Origin: Caldicellulosiruptor acetigenus
GTDB lineage: Bacteria; Bacillota; Thermoanaerobacteria; Caldicellulosiruptorales; Caldicellulosiruptoraceae
Reading direction: 5' to 3'
DNA length: 64,000 bases
Assembly: GCF_026914305.1 (NCBI RefSeq)
Contig: NZ_CP113866.1
Coordinates: 124,001-188,000, forward strand
Shown here: one piece after another, positions 37,370 to 46,565 of the stretch
Layout of the letters: each line of letters starts with the position of its first letter
Numbering within the stretch: position 1 is the first letter of the stretch
Position numbers and translations under genes: made by a program
The notes under the pieces: generated by a model
Databases searched by the model: none
What the model saw: the letters and a program-made list of their open reading frames with translations, nothing else
What the model was told of the DNA's origin: nothing

Positions 37370-38464
37370 TTATTTTACAATATAAACCTCTTCCCATGTA
37401 TGGAAATTGTCCTTTATAACCGTCTCATTTATGTTGTTTTTATCTACAGCAATTGGGTCAATAAAAAAGGTAGGGACGTTTTTATAACCGTTGTTCAGCA
37501 TTAAAGATGGCTTAAGGCTTTTATTATTAATCAATCTATCTACTATTTCAAGGGTCAAATCGACAAGTTTATCGATGGGCTTATAGACAGTCATAAGCTG
37601 AGTACCTTTGACAATTCTTTGACAAGCAGATATGTCTGCATCCTGTCCAGTGACAGGAACAATTCCAGCTAATCTTTTTTCAGAAAGTGCCATAATGGCT
37701 CCTTCCGCAAGAGAATCATTGGATGCTAAGACGGCGTTGATTCTTTTGTGTTGTTCCAACAGGTTGTTGATATAATTGTAAGCATATTCTTTTCTCCAGT
37801 TGTAACAATACTTCTCCAGCACATTGTTGATTTGTTTTTTTTCGATGAAAGGGTCTAAAACTTTGTGATATCCTTCCTTTATCATCTGAACGTTGTAATC
37901 GCCTGGGTCACCAAGCAAAAATGCATAGTTACCTTGAGGAACCTTTTTTATAAGCCACTTTGCCATGAGTTCTCCGACCTTATAATTGTTAAACGACACA
38001 TATACATCTATATCACTATTTCTTACAAGCCTGTCATAACTAATAACCTTGATACCGCGCTTTTTAGCCAAGCTTACAGCACTACTACACTTTTCATAAT
38101 TGTTAGGTACAATTATCAAAATATTGATATTCTTACTGAGAAGGTACTTCACCTGGTTTATTTGTTCCACATCATTTTCGTTTGCATTCACCCATTCAAC
38201 CTCATAGCCTTTCTCGTGAGCTTTGGCAATTAGGATGTCTCTGTCTTTGAACCATCTTTCCTCTTTTAATGTTCCCATTGCAAAGCCAATTACAACTTTC
38301 GATGGTTTAACAGTGGTTTGTGTTTTATTACCAAACTTTAAAAAGTATAACATATAAATAGCAAATACTACCAGTAAAGTGATAAAGATTAATATCAAGA
38401 CAATAGTATTTAGGTAGTTTTTTCTGATTATCTTATTTGTTTTTTTAAATAGTGTCCGGTTCAT
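37370..38464 (-). CDS. Membrane-anchored XylF-like sugar-binding sensor protein (XylFII-like)
   Basis: Protein of 364 residues: a single N-terminal membrane helix (about 18-41) with no cleavage site or lipobox, then a type 1 periplasmic-binding domain. It closely resembles D-xylose-binding proteins: GFAMGTLKEERWFKDRD, VKYLLSKNINILIIVPNNY, SYDRLVRNSDIDVYVSFNN and PVTGQDADISACQRIVKGTQ. It is the fourth gene of an operon with an anchored binding-like protein, a kinase and a regulator (23 bp after the regulator). In clostridia an anchored XylFII protein binds xylose and activates a LytS kinase. The same role is inferred here; the true transport protein is the separate XylF at 42725. Confidence 0.85.
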   Translation of the reverse strand: MNRTLFKKTNKIIRKNYLNTIVLILIFITLLVVFAIYMLYFLKFGNKTQTTVKPSKVVIGFAMGTLKEERWFKDRDILIAKAHEKGYEVEWVNANENDVEQINQVKYLLSKNINILIIVPNNYEKCSSAVSLAKKRGIKVISYDRLVRNSDIDVYVSFNNYKVGELMAKWLIKKVPQGNYAFLLGDPGDYNVQMIKEGYHKVLDPFIEKKQINNVLEKYCYNWRKEYAYNYINNLLEQHKRINAVLASNDSLAEGAIMALSEKRLAGIVPVTGQDADISACQRIVKGTQLMTVYKPIDKLVDLTLEIVDRLINNKSLKPSLMLNNGYKNVPTFFIDPIAVDKNNINETVIKDNFHTWEEVYIVK

Positions 38465-38487
38465 AAAATCATCCCTCTTTATAAAAA

Positions 38488-40041
38488 TTAAATTAGTTGT
38501 TCTGGCATGTTTCTGAAGACCGAGGGTGTAACGCCAACAAATTTCTTGAAAGCCTTAATGAAGTAGTTTGGGTCTGAAAATCCAACCAAAAAAGCTATTT
38601 CCTTTATACTTTTTGATGAATTCTTTAAAAGTTCACAGGCTTTTTGAATTCTCAATTTTGTAAGATAAGTCTTGTAACTCACGCCAGCATATTTTTTGAA
38701 AAGTTTACTAAAATAATATGGATTGAAGTTAAAAGTAGCGCTTATTTGTGCAAGAGATATCTCCTGATTGTAATTTTGGTTGATGAAATCTATGGCTTTG
38801 TTTATTGAATCGTTATTTATAATTTGCTCGTGGTTTACTTTTGCTTTACCAAAAAGAGCAAGTATTGCCCTTTTGGATATTTCAAGAATGCGGTGAGCAT
38901 CGGCATTTAGTATCTCAGTAATTACTTTCTCTATATCGAAAGACTCTTCCTTGTTTGTTGCCCCTGTTTCGAGAAGTAACATAATAATTAATTTTATCAT
39001 CTTGTATTTTAAATTATTTTCACCAAACACTTCAACATAAAGTTTGTGAAGTTGATTGATGTAGTTTTCTATTAGTGGAACCTGTGTAGGATTGTTGATG
39101 GAATGTATTAATTTTGCTTCCAAGTTTTCAATCAAAAGCAATGAATGCTCATTTTCTTCTTTGTCATCTGGTGTATCTAAATCAAGGATGTTATAATATG
39201 CCTCCCAGAAAGCATTCTCATATCCTTCTTCTAAGTAATAAAGGTCACTGAACCCAATTTTTATGTTGTTCCAGTAAGGCTTTTGTTTTAGAATTTCTTG
39301 AACTTTTTCCTTTAGAAGATCTGCTTCTTTTTGGTCTTTTGCTGGGAAAAAACATATTAAATATTCTCCCATACCAATTGAAATTAAAGCTTTGTGCTCA
39401 AATAAAATCCTCATATCTTTTCTTATATTGTCTAATTCCCGAAAGTTCAATACAAAATCACTTTTATCCTTAAGCGTTAAAACACACAAAAATCCACTTT
39501 TCAAATTTATCCCAAAAATTTTTTCGTACTGGTTGATGTCAACTATATCAAAAGCATTTTTAAAAATAAGGGTGGGGATAAAACTATTTTCAAGAAGATT
39601 TCTCATCACAATCAATTGAGCATTTTTTTCTATATTCTCTCTTGTTTTTGCTAATATTTGTTCTACCTGAGACATGGCTAATTTTATGGTTGATAGTATG
39701 TCATCTATTGAGTAAGGTTTAAGGATATATGCAAAAGCCTTTTCTTTTATTGCTTTTTTGGCAAACTCAAATTTATCATAAGCAGAGACTATTATAAAAA
39801 GAGGAAATTCAGAATTTCTCAATTTGCGATATTCTTCTATAAGTTCAAGACCATCCAAATCTGGCATTTTTATGTCAATAAATACTATATGGTATTGATA
39901 AAATAATAAATTTTCTAAAGCTTCCCGGCCAGATAGGAATGTTGTAATTTCGATATTTTCTTTAAGGTTATTTTCAAGAATGAATTTAATTGAGTCTACA
40001 ACAATTTTTTCATCATCAGCAATTAAGATTTTATAAATCAT
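38488..40041 (-). CDS. YesN-like response regulator of sensor module 1
   Basis: Regulator of 517 residues. The receiver domain has Asp9/Asp10 and phospho-site Asp56 (HIVFIDIKMPDLDG) and Lys in YILKPYS. A middle region (about 130-410) contains a degenerate regulatory domain. The C-terminal AraC domain (about 415-510: PYYFSKLFKKYAGVSY; VGFSDPNYFIKAFKKFVG) binds DNA. Its ATG overlaps the kinase stop in an ATGA, so the two are translationally coupled. The likely target is the divergent xylFGH operon, whose upstream region contains an inverted repeat of TCAAAAAATTACT. Confidence 0.9.
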   Translation of the reverse strand: MIYKILIADDEKIVVDSIKFILENNLKENIEITTFLSGREALENLLFYQYHIVFIDIKMPDLDGLELIEEYRKLRNSEFPLFIIVSAYDKFEFAKKAIKEKAFAYILKPYSIDDILSTIKLAMSQVEQILAKTRENIEKNAQLIVMRNLLENSFIPTLIFKNAFDIVDINQYEKIFGINLKSGFLCVLTLKDKSDFVLNFRELDNIRKDMRILFEHKALISIGMGEYLICFFPAKDQKEADLLKEKVQEILKQKPYWNNIKIGFSDLYYLEEGYENAFWEAYYNILDLDTPDDKEENEHSLLLIENLEAKLIHSINNPTQVPLIENYINQLHKLYVEVFGENNLKYKMIKLIIMLLLETGATNKEESFDIEKVITEILNADAHRILEISKRAILALFGKAKVNHEQIINNDSINKAIDFINQNYNQEISLAQISATFNFNPYYFSKLFKKYAGVSYKTYLTKLRIQKACELLKNSSKSIKEIAFLVGFSDPNYFIKAFKKFVGVTPSVFRNMPEQLI

Positions 40042-41525
40042 ATAGTATCCACCTCTTGTTTTGGAAGCTGGGAAATTTCTGTTATAAAGGGCACTTTTAT
40101 TGTTACTTTTGTACCGCCCTGTGGATTTGCTTCTATAGACAATGGATTTTGAATATTGTAAAAGAAAGAAAGCCGCTTGGCAATGTTACTAAGTCCAATT
40201 CCCGTGGTTTTGTTTTTTTCGAAAGACGAATTTTTGAGATTTTCGATGGTTTCAATGTCAATTCCCTGACCATTGTCTACAACTTCAATCACTGCTTGGT
40301 CTTGTATTTTCTTGGCGTTAATTTTAATTTCGCCACATTCCTTCTCCTTAAACCCATGAATAATAGCATTTTCCACAAGTGGCTGCAATATCATGCATGG
40401 AACAAGAAGATCTTTTAATTCCTCTTCTATTTCTATCTCTAATCTTATTCTATCACCAAATCTCATCGAATAGATATACATATAATTCTTTACATTGTCT
40501 ATTTCTTCCTGCAGCTTTACAACTCTGTTTATGTTGTGTACCACATATCTCAGATAATTAGAAGTTCTCAAAAGAATTTCATATGTTTGTTTAGCATTTT
40601 CGAACATTGCTATCTGGAGGATTGTGTTTAAAGTGTTAAAGAGAAAATGAGGATTAATCTGCGCTTGAAGATTTTTGAGTTCTGCCTCTTGCAGAGCCTG
40701 CTTGTATTTGATTGCTTCAATTTTCTGCTGAGCATACATTCTTTCTAAATCAGCTTTTTCTTCCAGCTTTTTCACCATTTCTTTTATGTTAGATATCATG
40801 TTAGAGAATGAGTTATACAAAATAGCCACCTCATCATTGGCAGAATAAGAAGGAAGCTGTACTTCCAAATTGCCATGTGCTATCTTGTTGGCAACTTTTG
40901 AAAGATTTATTATAGGAGTTGTAAATGTGCTGCTGAACACAATGCTCAAAAGTGAAGCAAATAATGTCCATATGAGAATCACGGCTATGTTGATTTTTCT
41001 TATGGTATTTAGCTGCTGCTGCACTTTGATATGAATTTCCATGGTAAATTTTACTTTTTGTTCACTGAACTTTTCAAGGTATTCCTTAAAAAATCCCGAA
41101 AAATCCAAATATTCAGAGTAGACTTTTGCAAGAGGGAGATTACCTTTTTTGTAAATCACAAGTTTTTCAACTAATTTACTTAAATACTCAAAAATAGCAG
41201 AAAGATTTGTGTAGTATAGATATTCTTCTTTTCCAAGTATTTTGTTTTCCAGCATAGAAAGTTTTTCATCTATTGAGTTTATGCAGCCGTAAACTGCAAG
41301 CATTGAATCTGAATCACCTGCAACTAAATACCTCTGGATATTAGAGTTGAGCATATTTATATCTTGTTTTGTTCTATTAATGGTATTAATGGTGTCAAAG
41401 GTTTCATTTACTAAGCTTATGAGATAGTTATTGTTGTATTGAATTAAAATATCTATTGCTAACAGAGAAGCTATTAAAATAAAGAAAAACGCAAGCAGTT
41501 TGCTTTGAACAGAAAAAAACTTCAT
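40038..41525 (-). CDS. LytS/YesM-type sensor histidine kinase of sensor module 1
   Basis: Kinase of 495 residues. I chose the ATG at 41525 with AGGTGAG upstream; the longer frame needs a TTG. Between helix 1 (about 9-30) and helix 2 (about 177-198) lies an extracellular region of about 145 residues predicted mostly helical (ENKILGKEEY, DFSGFFKEYLEKF), not a Cache domain. HAMP, a coiled coil, QINPHFLFNTLNT (His293) and HATPase_c (PLVENAIIHGF, DNGQGI, TGIGLSNI) follow. A helical sensor without an obvious ligand pocket fits a kinase that reads bound sugar through the anchored binding proteins encoded on both sides of it. Confidence 0.9.
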   Translation of the reverse strand: MKFFSVQSKLLAFFFILIASLLAIDILIQYNNNYLISLVNETFDTINTINRTKQDINMLNSNIQRYLVAGDSDSMLAVYGCINSIDEKLSMLENKILGKEEYLYYTNLSAIFEYLSKLVEKLVIYKKGNLPLAKVYSEYLDFSGFFKEYLEKFSEQKVKFTMEIHIKVQQQLNTIRKINIAVILIWTLFASLLSIVFSSTFTTPIINLSKVANKIAHGNLEVQLPSYSANDEVAILYNSFSNMISNIKEMVKKLEEKADLERMYAQQKIEAIKYKQALQEAELKNLQAQINPHFLFNTLNTILQIAMFENAKQTYEILLRTSNYLRYVVHNINRVVKLQEEIDNVKNYMYIYSMRFGDRIRLEIEIEEELKDLLVPCMILQPLVENAIIHGFKEKECGEIKINAKKIQDQAVIEVVDNGQGIDIETIENLKNSSFEKNKTTGIGLSNIAKRLSFFYNIQNPLSIEANPQGGTKVTIKVPFITEISQLPKQEVDTI

Positions 41526-41535
41526 ATTTCTCACC

Positions 41536-42510
41536 TTATTCAATCACTTCAAAGTTAGTTGAGATGTAAGAAGAAGCATGACCAAACTTTTTCCAGCTCA
41601 GCAGAGCTTCACATAGCTTTTGGGCTATTAGCTGTCCGTTATCGTTTATAATTCCATTGATTATTTTTTCTCTTACATACTTTTGTAACTTCTCGTTGGT
41701 TCCAGCACCAATCACTATAAATTGGTCAAGCTTGTTGAATGTTAAAATGTTCTGAGCTACCGTCATGGTATCAGTTTCACTTCCAACATAAATGACATTG
41801 AATTTCTGAGCATTTTCAAGTATTAGTTGTCTTGCCACCTCTTCAGGTGGAAAAGAGGGATACTCAAAATTGAAGTTTTTTATTGCTATGTCTTTTATAC
41901 CTTTTGCTTTTAAAAAATCTACAAGTCCCTTTACCTCAAGAGCGCCACCAATGGTTGTGTAAAGAGGGTTTACAATTGCAATTTTCAATTTAGATGGAAT
42001 ACTTTTCTTTTCATTTAGTACTTTATATATAATCTTCCCTGCAATTTTTCCTTTGTAATAATAATCAATACCAACAAATACATCTTCATATCTAAATAAC
42101 ATATCGTTAAATAGAGAAGCTATAAAAATTCCTTTATTTTTCAAAGAAGATAGAGCCTGGGCTATTTCTTTAGAGTTATATATATTGCACATTACGATAG
42201 CATCCGGTCTTGTTACCTCAGCGAGCTTTAAAAACTTATACGCCTCTGAGGAAGTGTTGTAAAACACAATATCAGGTAATATTCCTTGTTTTTCGGACAT
42301 CTTTTCAAATTGGTCCAAAAACCAGTTCCAATATGTTTGGTTTTGAGGAAGTATCATCATTACACGTGTGGAGCTTTTTAAATTAACCTTTTTGGTAGAG
42401 GTATTTATAAATCGTATATTATAGATATCGTATAAAACAATTGCTACAAATATTACTACACTAACAGCCACCATGATTCGAAAACTGAATTTTTGCAGTT
42501 TTGTCCTCAT
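41536..42510 (-). CDS. Membrane-anchored periplasmic-binding-like protein, first gene of sensor module 1
   Basis: Protein of 324 residues with one N-terminal membrane helix (about 12-28) and a type 1 periplasmic-binding fold outside the cell. Features include VMMILPQNQTYWNWFLDQFE, RPDAIVMCNIYNSKE, FVGIDYYYKGKIAGKII and FIVIGAGTNEKLQKYVREKI. It is distinct from XylF-like proteins but paralogous to the first gene of module 2 (50649). The kinase start lies 10 bp after its stop. No permease or ATPase is encoded with it, so it is probably a sensory partner of the kinase and not a transporter subunit. Ligand unknown. Confidence 0.8.
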   Translation of the reverse strand: MRTKLQKFSFRIMVAVSVVIFVAIVLYDIYNIRFINTSTKKVNLKSSTRVMMILPQNQTYWNWFLDQFEKMSEKQGILPDIVFYNTSSEAYKFLKLAEVTRPDAIVMCNIYNSKEIAQALSSLKNKGIFIASLFNDMLFRYEDVFVGIDYYYKGKIAGKIIYKVLNEKKSIPSKLKIAIVNPLYTTIGGALEVKGLVDFLKAKGIKDIAIKNFNFEYPSFPPEEVARQLILENAQKFNVIYVGSETDTMTVAQNILTFNKLDQFIVIGAGTNEKLQKYVREKIINGIINDNGQLIAQKLCEALLSWKKFGHASSYISTNFEVIE

Positions 42511-42567
42511 CTTTTATTGCTGCCTCCCTTACGTCTCATTATAACATTTTGTTTGCAACTTACCCAT

Positions 42568-42595
42568 AGTAATTTTTTGATTTCAAAAAATTACT
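42568..42595. promoter_or_regulatory. 28-bp inverted repeat between sensor module 1 and xylFGH
   Basis: AGTAATTTTTTGA (42568-42580) and TCAAAAAATTACT (42583-42595) are perfect inverted copies separated by two bases. They lie in the 214-bp divergent region between the sensor operon and xylF. A related motif, CAAAAAATTGC, occurs at 51695 in the equivalent position of module 2. This is the best candidate binding site for the module's regulator; a terminator is unlikely in a divergent region. Confidence 0.6.
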
Positions 42596-42648
42596 ATTCA
42601 CTTTATAAGACATATTTAATAATTCCACTAACAAGACAAAAAATAATA

Positions 42649-42677
42649 GTGTCAATGTAAATGTTTATTGTTAAAAT
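42649..42677 (+). promoter_or_regulatory. Candidate xylF promoter
   Basis: GTGTCA (42649-42654), a 17-bp spacer and TAAAAT (42672-42677) resemble a sigma-A promoter with a weak -35, as expected for an activated gene. The inverted repeat at 42568 lies upstream and the xylF start codon about 48 bp downstream. Confidence 0.4.
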
Positions 42678-42724
42678 GATATTGCAAAACAAACAAAAAA
42701 ATTGATTAAGGAGGTCAGGTTGTA

Positions 42725-43777
42725 ATGAAAAAGTCACTATTAAGATTTATTGCCATTTTTGTTGCGATTGCATTTGTGATTGGTATAGGCTTTGCGGTTG
42801 TTCCAAAATATGCAAAAGCTAAATCGTCAAAACAGATCAAAATTGGACTTTCTCTTGCAACATTGCAGGAGGAAAGATGGCACAAAGACAGAGATGAATT
42901 TGTAAAGGCAGCTACAAAACTGGGTGCAAAAGTATATGTGCAAGCTGCAAATATGGACGACGTGAAACAAAAAGAACAGTGTGAAAATCTTATTAGCCAA
43001 GGTGTAGACGTTTTGGTTATTGTTCCAAACAATGCAGAAGTTTTCACATCAATAATTGATGAAGCACACAAGGCAGGAATACCAGTAATTTCATATGACA
43101 GATTGATAAGAAACGCAAATGTTGACCTCTATATTTCGTTTGACAATATTAAAGTTGGTGAGTTGCAAGGAAAATATCTCACAACAAAAGTTCCAAAAGG
43201 AAATTACTTTGTTTTCAGAGGTGCTCCAACCGATAACAACGCTACACTCTTCTATCAAGGTGCTATGAAATACATCACTCCACTTGTAAAGAGCGGCAAA
43301 GTAAAAGTATTATTTGACCAGCCAGTAAAAGACTGGAAACCAGAAGAGGCATTAAGACTTTGTGAAAATGCACTCACTGCAGCAAAGAACAACGTTCAAG
43401 GAATCTTGGCACCAAACGATGGAACAGCAGGTGGAATTATTCAGGCACTCAAAGCTCAAGGACTTGCAGGAAAAGTTGTTGTAACAGGTCAGGATGCTGA
43501 CCTTGCAGCTGTTAAGAGAATTATTGAAGGAACACAGACAATGACAGTGTTTAAAGATGTAAGACTCCTTGCAAAGAAAGCTGCTGAGGTTGCAGTTGAA
43601 CTTGCAAAAGGCAAGAAAGTTTCTCAGCTCAAAGACGTTAACGGAAAAGTTTACAATGGTAAGCTGAACGTTCCATCTATACTCCTCACACCTGTTGCAG
43701 TTGACAAGTCAAACATTGACAAAGTACTGATTCAGAGTGGTTGGTTCACAAGAGAACAGGTATATGGAAAGAAATAA
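42725..43777 (+). CDS. xylF: D-xylose-binding protein of the xylFGH transporter
   Basis: Solute-binding protein of 350 residues, type 1 fold, CUT2 class. Strong XylF signatures: GLSLATLQEERWHKDRD, VLVIVPNNAEVFTSI, ISYDRLIRNANVDLYISFDN, FRGAPTDNNATLFYQGA and VVTGQDADLAAVKRIIEGTQ. The signal peptide ends near AKAKS, a signal peptidase I site; there is no lipobox cysteine. AAGGAGG precedes the ATG. It is the first gene of a xylFGH operon and would bind xylose or a similar pentose outside the cell. A hairpin follows its stop. Confidence 0.92.
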   Translation: MKKSLLRFIAIFVAIAFVIGIGFAVVPKYAKAKSSKQIKIGLSLATLQEERWHKDRDEFVKAATKLGAKVYVQAANMDDVKQKEQCENLISQGVDVLVIVPNNAEVFTSIIDEAHKAGIPVISYDRLIRNANVDLYISFDNIKVGELQGKYLTTKVPKGNYFVFRGAPTDNNATLFYQGAMKYITPLVKSGKVKVLFDQPVKDWKPEEALRLCENALTAAKNNVQGILAPNDGTAGGIIQALKAQGLAGKVVVTGQDADLAAVKRIIEGTQTMTVFKDVRLLAKKAAEVAVELAKGKKVSQLKDVNGKVYNGKLNVPSILLTPVAVDKSNIDKVLIQSGWFTREQVYGKK

Positions 43778-43807
43778 TCGCTTTTTTGAAAAGATGTGGG
43801 TTTGAAT

Positions 43808-43844
43808 TTTCTGGGAAGGGGAGGTATGTGCCCCTTCTCAGAAA
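43808..43844 (+). terminator. Intercistronic hairpin between xylF and xylG
   Basis: TTTCTGGGAAGGGG (43808-43821) pairs with CCCCTTCTCAGAAA (43831-43844) apart from one mismatch, over a 9-base loop. It lies 31 bp after the xylF stop and resembles the hairpins after the other binding-protein genes, so it probably protects or attenuates the transcript. Confidence 0.7.
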
Positions 43845-43877
43845 TTTAATTTTGAAGGGGTGAAGGTGGTTTTTGAA

Positions 43878-45395
43878 ATGAGCGAATATATTCTTGAAAT
43901 GGTTCACATAACAAAAGAATTTCCAGGTGTCAAGGCATTAGATGATGTAACTTTTAGAGTGAAAAAAGGAGAAATTCACGCCCTTGTTGGTGAAAATGGT
44001 GCAGGCAAATCAACGCTTATGAAGATTTTGAGCGGGGTTTATCCGCATGGCACATACAGCGGTGATATCTTTATAGAAGGAAAAAAACAGCACTTTAGAA
44101 ACATTAAAGACAGTGAGCATGCGGGAGTAGCTATAATATACCAGGAGCTTACGCTTGTCAAAGGAATGACTGTTGGCGAAAACATTTTTCTTGGAAGAGA
44201 GCCGGTTGTGAACGGAATTATAAACTGGAATAAGGTTTATGCTGATTCGAAAAAGCTTTTTGAAAAGCTAAATATAGAAATAGATGTGTATGAAAAAGTA
44301 GAGAATTTAGGAATAGGTCAGCAGCAGATGGTTGAGATAGCAAAGGCAATTTCAAAAGACAGTAAGATTTTAATTCTTGACGAACCTACAGCAGCTTTAA
44401 CAGAAAGCGAAACCAGACAGCTTTTCAGAATCTTGAAAGATTTAAAAAACCACGGTGTTACATGCATATATATCTCTCACAGATTGGAAGAAATTTTTGA
44501 AATTGCAGACACAGTAACAGTTTTAAGAGACGGCAAAACAATATCAACAGATCCAATATCAGCTTTGACAGAGGATGAGATAATAAAAAGAATGGTTGGT
44601 CGTGAACTTACTCAAAGATATCCGAAAGTCCCTCACAGAGCAAAAAGAACAATTATGGAAGTTAGAAATTTTTCTGTATATGACAAAGACAATCCTGAAA
44701 AGAAGATAATTGACAATGTAAGTTTTGAGATAAAAGAGGGCGAGATATTAGGTGTATCAGGGCTTATGGGAGCTGGAAGAACAGAGCTGTTTATGAGCAT
44801 ATTTGGAGCATATCCTGGCAGAAAAGAAGGAGAGATTTGGCTTGAAGGCAAAAAAATTAACATAGATAATCCCCGACAGGCAATTGAATATGGAATATGT
44901 TATCTATCTGAAGACAGAAAACGATATGGGCTTGTGCTCATGATGGATATTAAAGACAACATCCTCCTACCAAATTACCAAAAGTTTGCAAATGGAGGTA
45001 TCATAAATATACCAAAGTCACTCAGCACTGCTTTAGATTATGTAGGGAAACTGAGGATAAAAATAGCTTCGCCTTTTCAAAGGGTTGAAAACCTAAGCGG
45101 TGGTAACCAGCAGAAGGTTATTATTGCAAAATGGCTTTTGGCAAATCCTAAAATCTTGATTTTGGATGAACCAACAAGAGGTATTGACGTTGGCGCAAAA
45201 TATGAGATTTATAATCTGATGAACCAGTTTGTAGAACAGGGCGTGGGTATTGTAATGATTTCTTCAGAACTACCAGAGATTTTGGGTATGAGCGACAGGA
45301 TTCTTGTTATGCAAAAAGGCAGAATTGCCGGGCAGCTTCTTGCAGATGAAGCAACACAAGAAAAGATAATGACTTTGGCAACAGGAGGAAGGTAA
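43878..45395 (+). CDS. xylG: D-xylose ABC transporter ATP-binding protein
   Basis: Tandem ATPase of 505 residues, the CUT2 layout. The first domain has Walker A GENGAGKST, signature LGIGQQQMVEIAKA and Walker B ILILDEPTAA. The second has a degenerate A loop (GLMGAGRTEL), signature LSGGNQQKV and ILDEPTRGIDVGAKYEI. The ATG at 43878 has GAAGGTGG eight bases upstream; a GTG at 43860 is less likely. It energises uptake through XylH, whose gene starts 2 bp after this stop. Confidence 0.93.
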   Translation: MSEYILEMVHITKEFPGVKALDDVTFRVKKGEIHALVGENGAGKSTLMKILSGVYPHGTYSGDIFIEGKKQHFRNIKDSEHAGVAIIYQELTLVKGMTVGENIFLGREPVVNGIINWNKVYADSKKLFEKLNIEIDVYEKVENLGIGQQQMVEIAKAISKDSKILILDEPTAALTESETRQLFRILKDLKNHGVTCIYISHRLEEIFEIADTVTVLRDGKTISTDPISALTEDEIIKRMVGRELTQRYPKVPHRAKRTIMEVRNFSVYDKDNPEKKIIDNVSFEIKEGEILGVSGLMGAGRTELFMSIFGAYPGRKEGEIWLEGKKINIDNPRQAIEYGICYLSEDRKRYGLVLMMDIKDNILLPNYQKFANGGIINIPKSLSTALDYVGKLRIKIASPFQRVENLSGGNQQKVIIAKWLLANPKILILDEPTRGIDVGAKYEIYNLMNQFVEQGVGIVMISSELPEILGMSDRILVMQKGRIAGQLLADEATQEKIMTLATGGR

Positions 45396-45397
45396 GG

Positions 45398-46519
45398 ATG
45401 AATTGGAAAAAGAATTTGAGGACATATACTCTTATAATTGCCATTCTTCTTATATGGACAATATTCACAATATTAACCGATGGAAACTTTTTGACTCCGC
45501 GAAATCTTTCAATGCTTGCAAGACAGATGGCAATTACAGCGCTTGTTGCAATCGGAATGGTATTTGTAATTGTTGCAGGGCACATTGACCTTTCAGTAGG
45601 TTCTGTTGTTGGTTTTACAGGCGCAATTGCTGGTGTGCTTCAGGTGTGGAATGGTTGGTCAACTCCTGCTACAGTCATTGCAGTTTTGATAATTGGTATT
45701 TTAATTGGAATATGGCAAGGATATTGGGTTGCATACAGAGGTGTTCCAGCGTTTATTGTTACTTTGGCGGGAATGCTTGTGTTCAGAGGTGGAGTACTCT
45801 TAGCAAGCAGAGGTATTACAATCTCACCTTTTAAAGAGAGTTTTACTTTTATTGGGCAAGGGTATCTTAACAAAGCATTGAGTGTGGTATTTGGTGCCGT
45901 ACTGATAGTAGGATATTTACTGCTGACAATCAGTCAGAGAAATAGAAGAAAAAAATACAATTTAGAGGTTCTGCCGATAGGATTGGAAGTAGCAAAAGCA
46001 GCCGTTGTAATTGCATTGATTGCAGCATTTACAGGTGTCATGATAAGCTATGAGGGTATTTCAATTCCGGTTCTTATATTAGTGATATTTACAATACTGC
46101 TGACTTTTGTTTCACAGAACACAACTTTTGGTAAGTATGTCTATGCGATAGGTGGAAACAAAGAAGCTGCAAAACTTTCAGGTATTAACATAAAGAATGT
46201 TACAATGAAGATATTTATTCTGATGGGATTTTTATCAGCACTTGCAGGGATTGTGCTTACATCGAGACTTGACGCTGCAACATCCGGTGCAGGAACGAAC
46301 ATGGAACTTGATGCTATTGCGGCAGCAATCCTCGGTGGAACAAGTACCTTGGGTGGTGAAGGAACAGTACCAGGTGCTATAATCGGTGCTTTAATTATGG
46401 CAAGTATCGACAATGGCATGAGCCTTTTGAACTTAGAGTATTCTTATCAGCTGATTGTAAAAGGTCTTGTACTTGTCTTTGCAGTATGGCTTGATATTAT
46501 GTCAAGAAAGAAAGCGTAA
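45398..46519 (+). CDS. xylH: D-xylose ABC transporter permease
   Basis: Permease of 373 residues with about ten hydrophobic segments, of the ribose/xylose (CUT2) class. Signatures are MAITALVAIGMVFVIVAGHI, DLSVGSVVGF, VYAIGGNKEAAKLSGINI and ELDAIAAAILGGTSTLGGEG, all typical of RbsC/XylH. AGGAGGAAGG precedes the ATG. The length and the partner genes match XylH. It is the last gene of the operon; a bidirectional terminator follows. Confidence 0.93.
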   Translation: MNWKKNLRTYTLIIAILLIWTIFTILTDGNFLTPRNLSMLARQMAITALVAIGMVFVIVAGHIDLSVGSVVGFTGAIAGVLQVWNGWSTPATVIAVLIIGILIGIWQGYWVAYRGVPAFIVTLAGMLVFRGGVLLASRGITISPFKESFTFIGQGYLNKALSVVFGAVLIVGYLLLTISQRNRRKKYNLEVLPIGLEVAKAAVVIALIAAFTGVMISYEGISIPVLILVIFTILLTFVSQNTTFGKYVYAIGGNKEAAKLSGINIKNVTMKIFILMGFLSALAGIVLTSRLDAATSGAGTNMELDAIAAAILGGTSTLGGEGTVPGAIIGALIMASIDNGMSLLNLEYSYQLIVKGLVLVFAVWLDIMSRKKA

Positions 46520-46526
46520 AAAAAAG

Positions 46527-46565
46527 AGGCTGTCCAAAAAAGCTTTGTGGGGCAGCCTTTTTTAT
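46527..46565. terminator. Bidirectional terminator between xylH and sensor module 2
   Basis: AGGCTGTCC (46527-46535) pairs with GGGCAGCCT (46550-46558) with one G-U pair. A-rich DNA before and TTTTTTATTT after mean that both strands give a stem followed by U residues. It sits exactly between two convergent operons, touching the stop of the XylF-like gene at 46562. Confidence 0.8.

Noticed and set aside
37370-38464. Treating the anchored XylF-like proteins as transporter binding proteins
   Set aside because: They have uncleaved membrane anchors, sit in operons with kinase and regulator genes and lack permease partners; a separate XylF exists in the xylFGH operon.
42568-42595. Inverted repeat upstream of xylF as a terminator
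   Set aside because: It lies between divergent genes where no transcript needs ending, and the two-base loop disfavours an RNA hairpin; an operator fits better.
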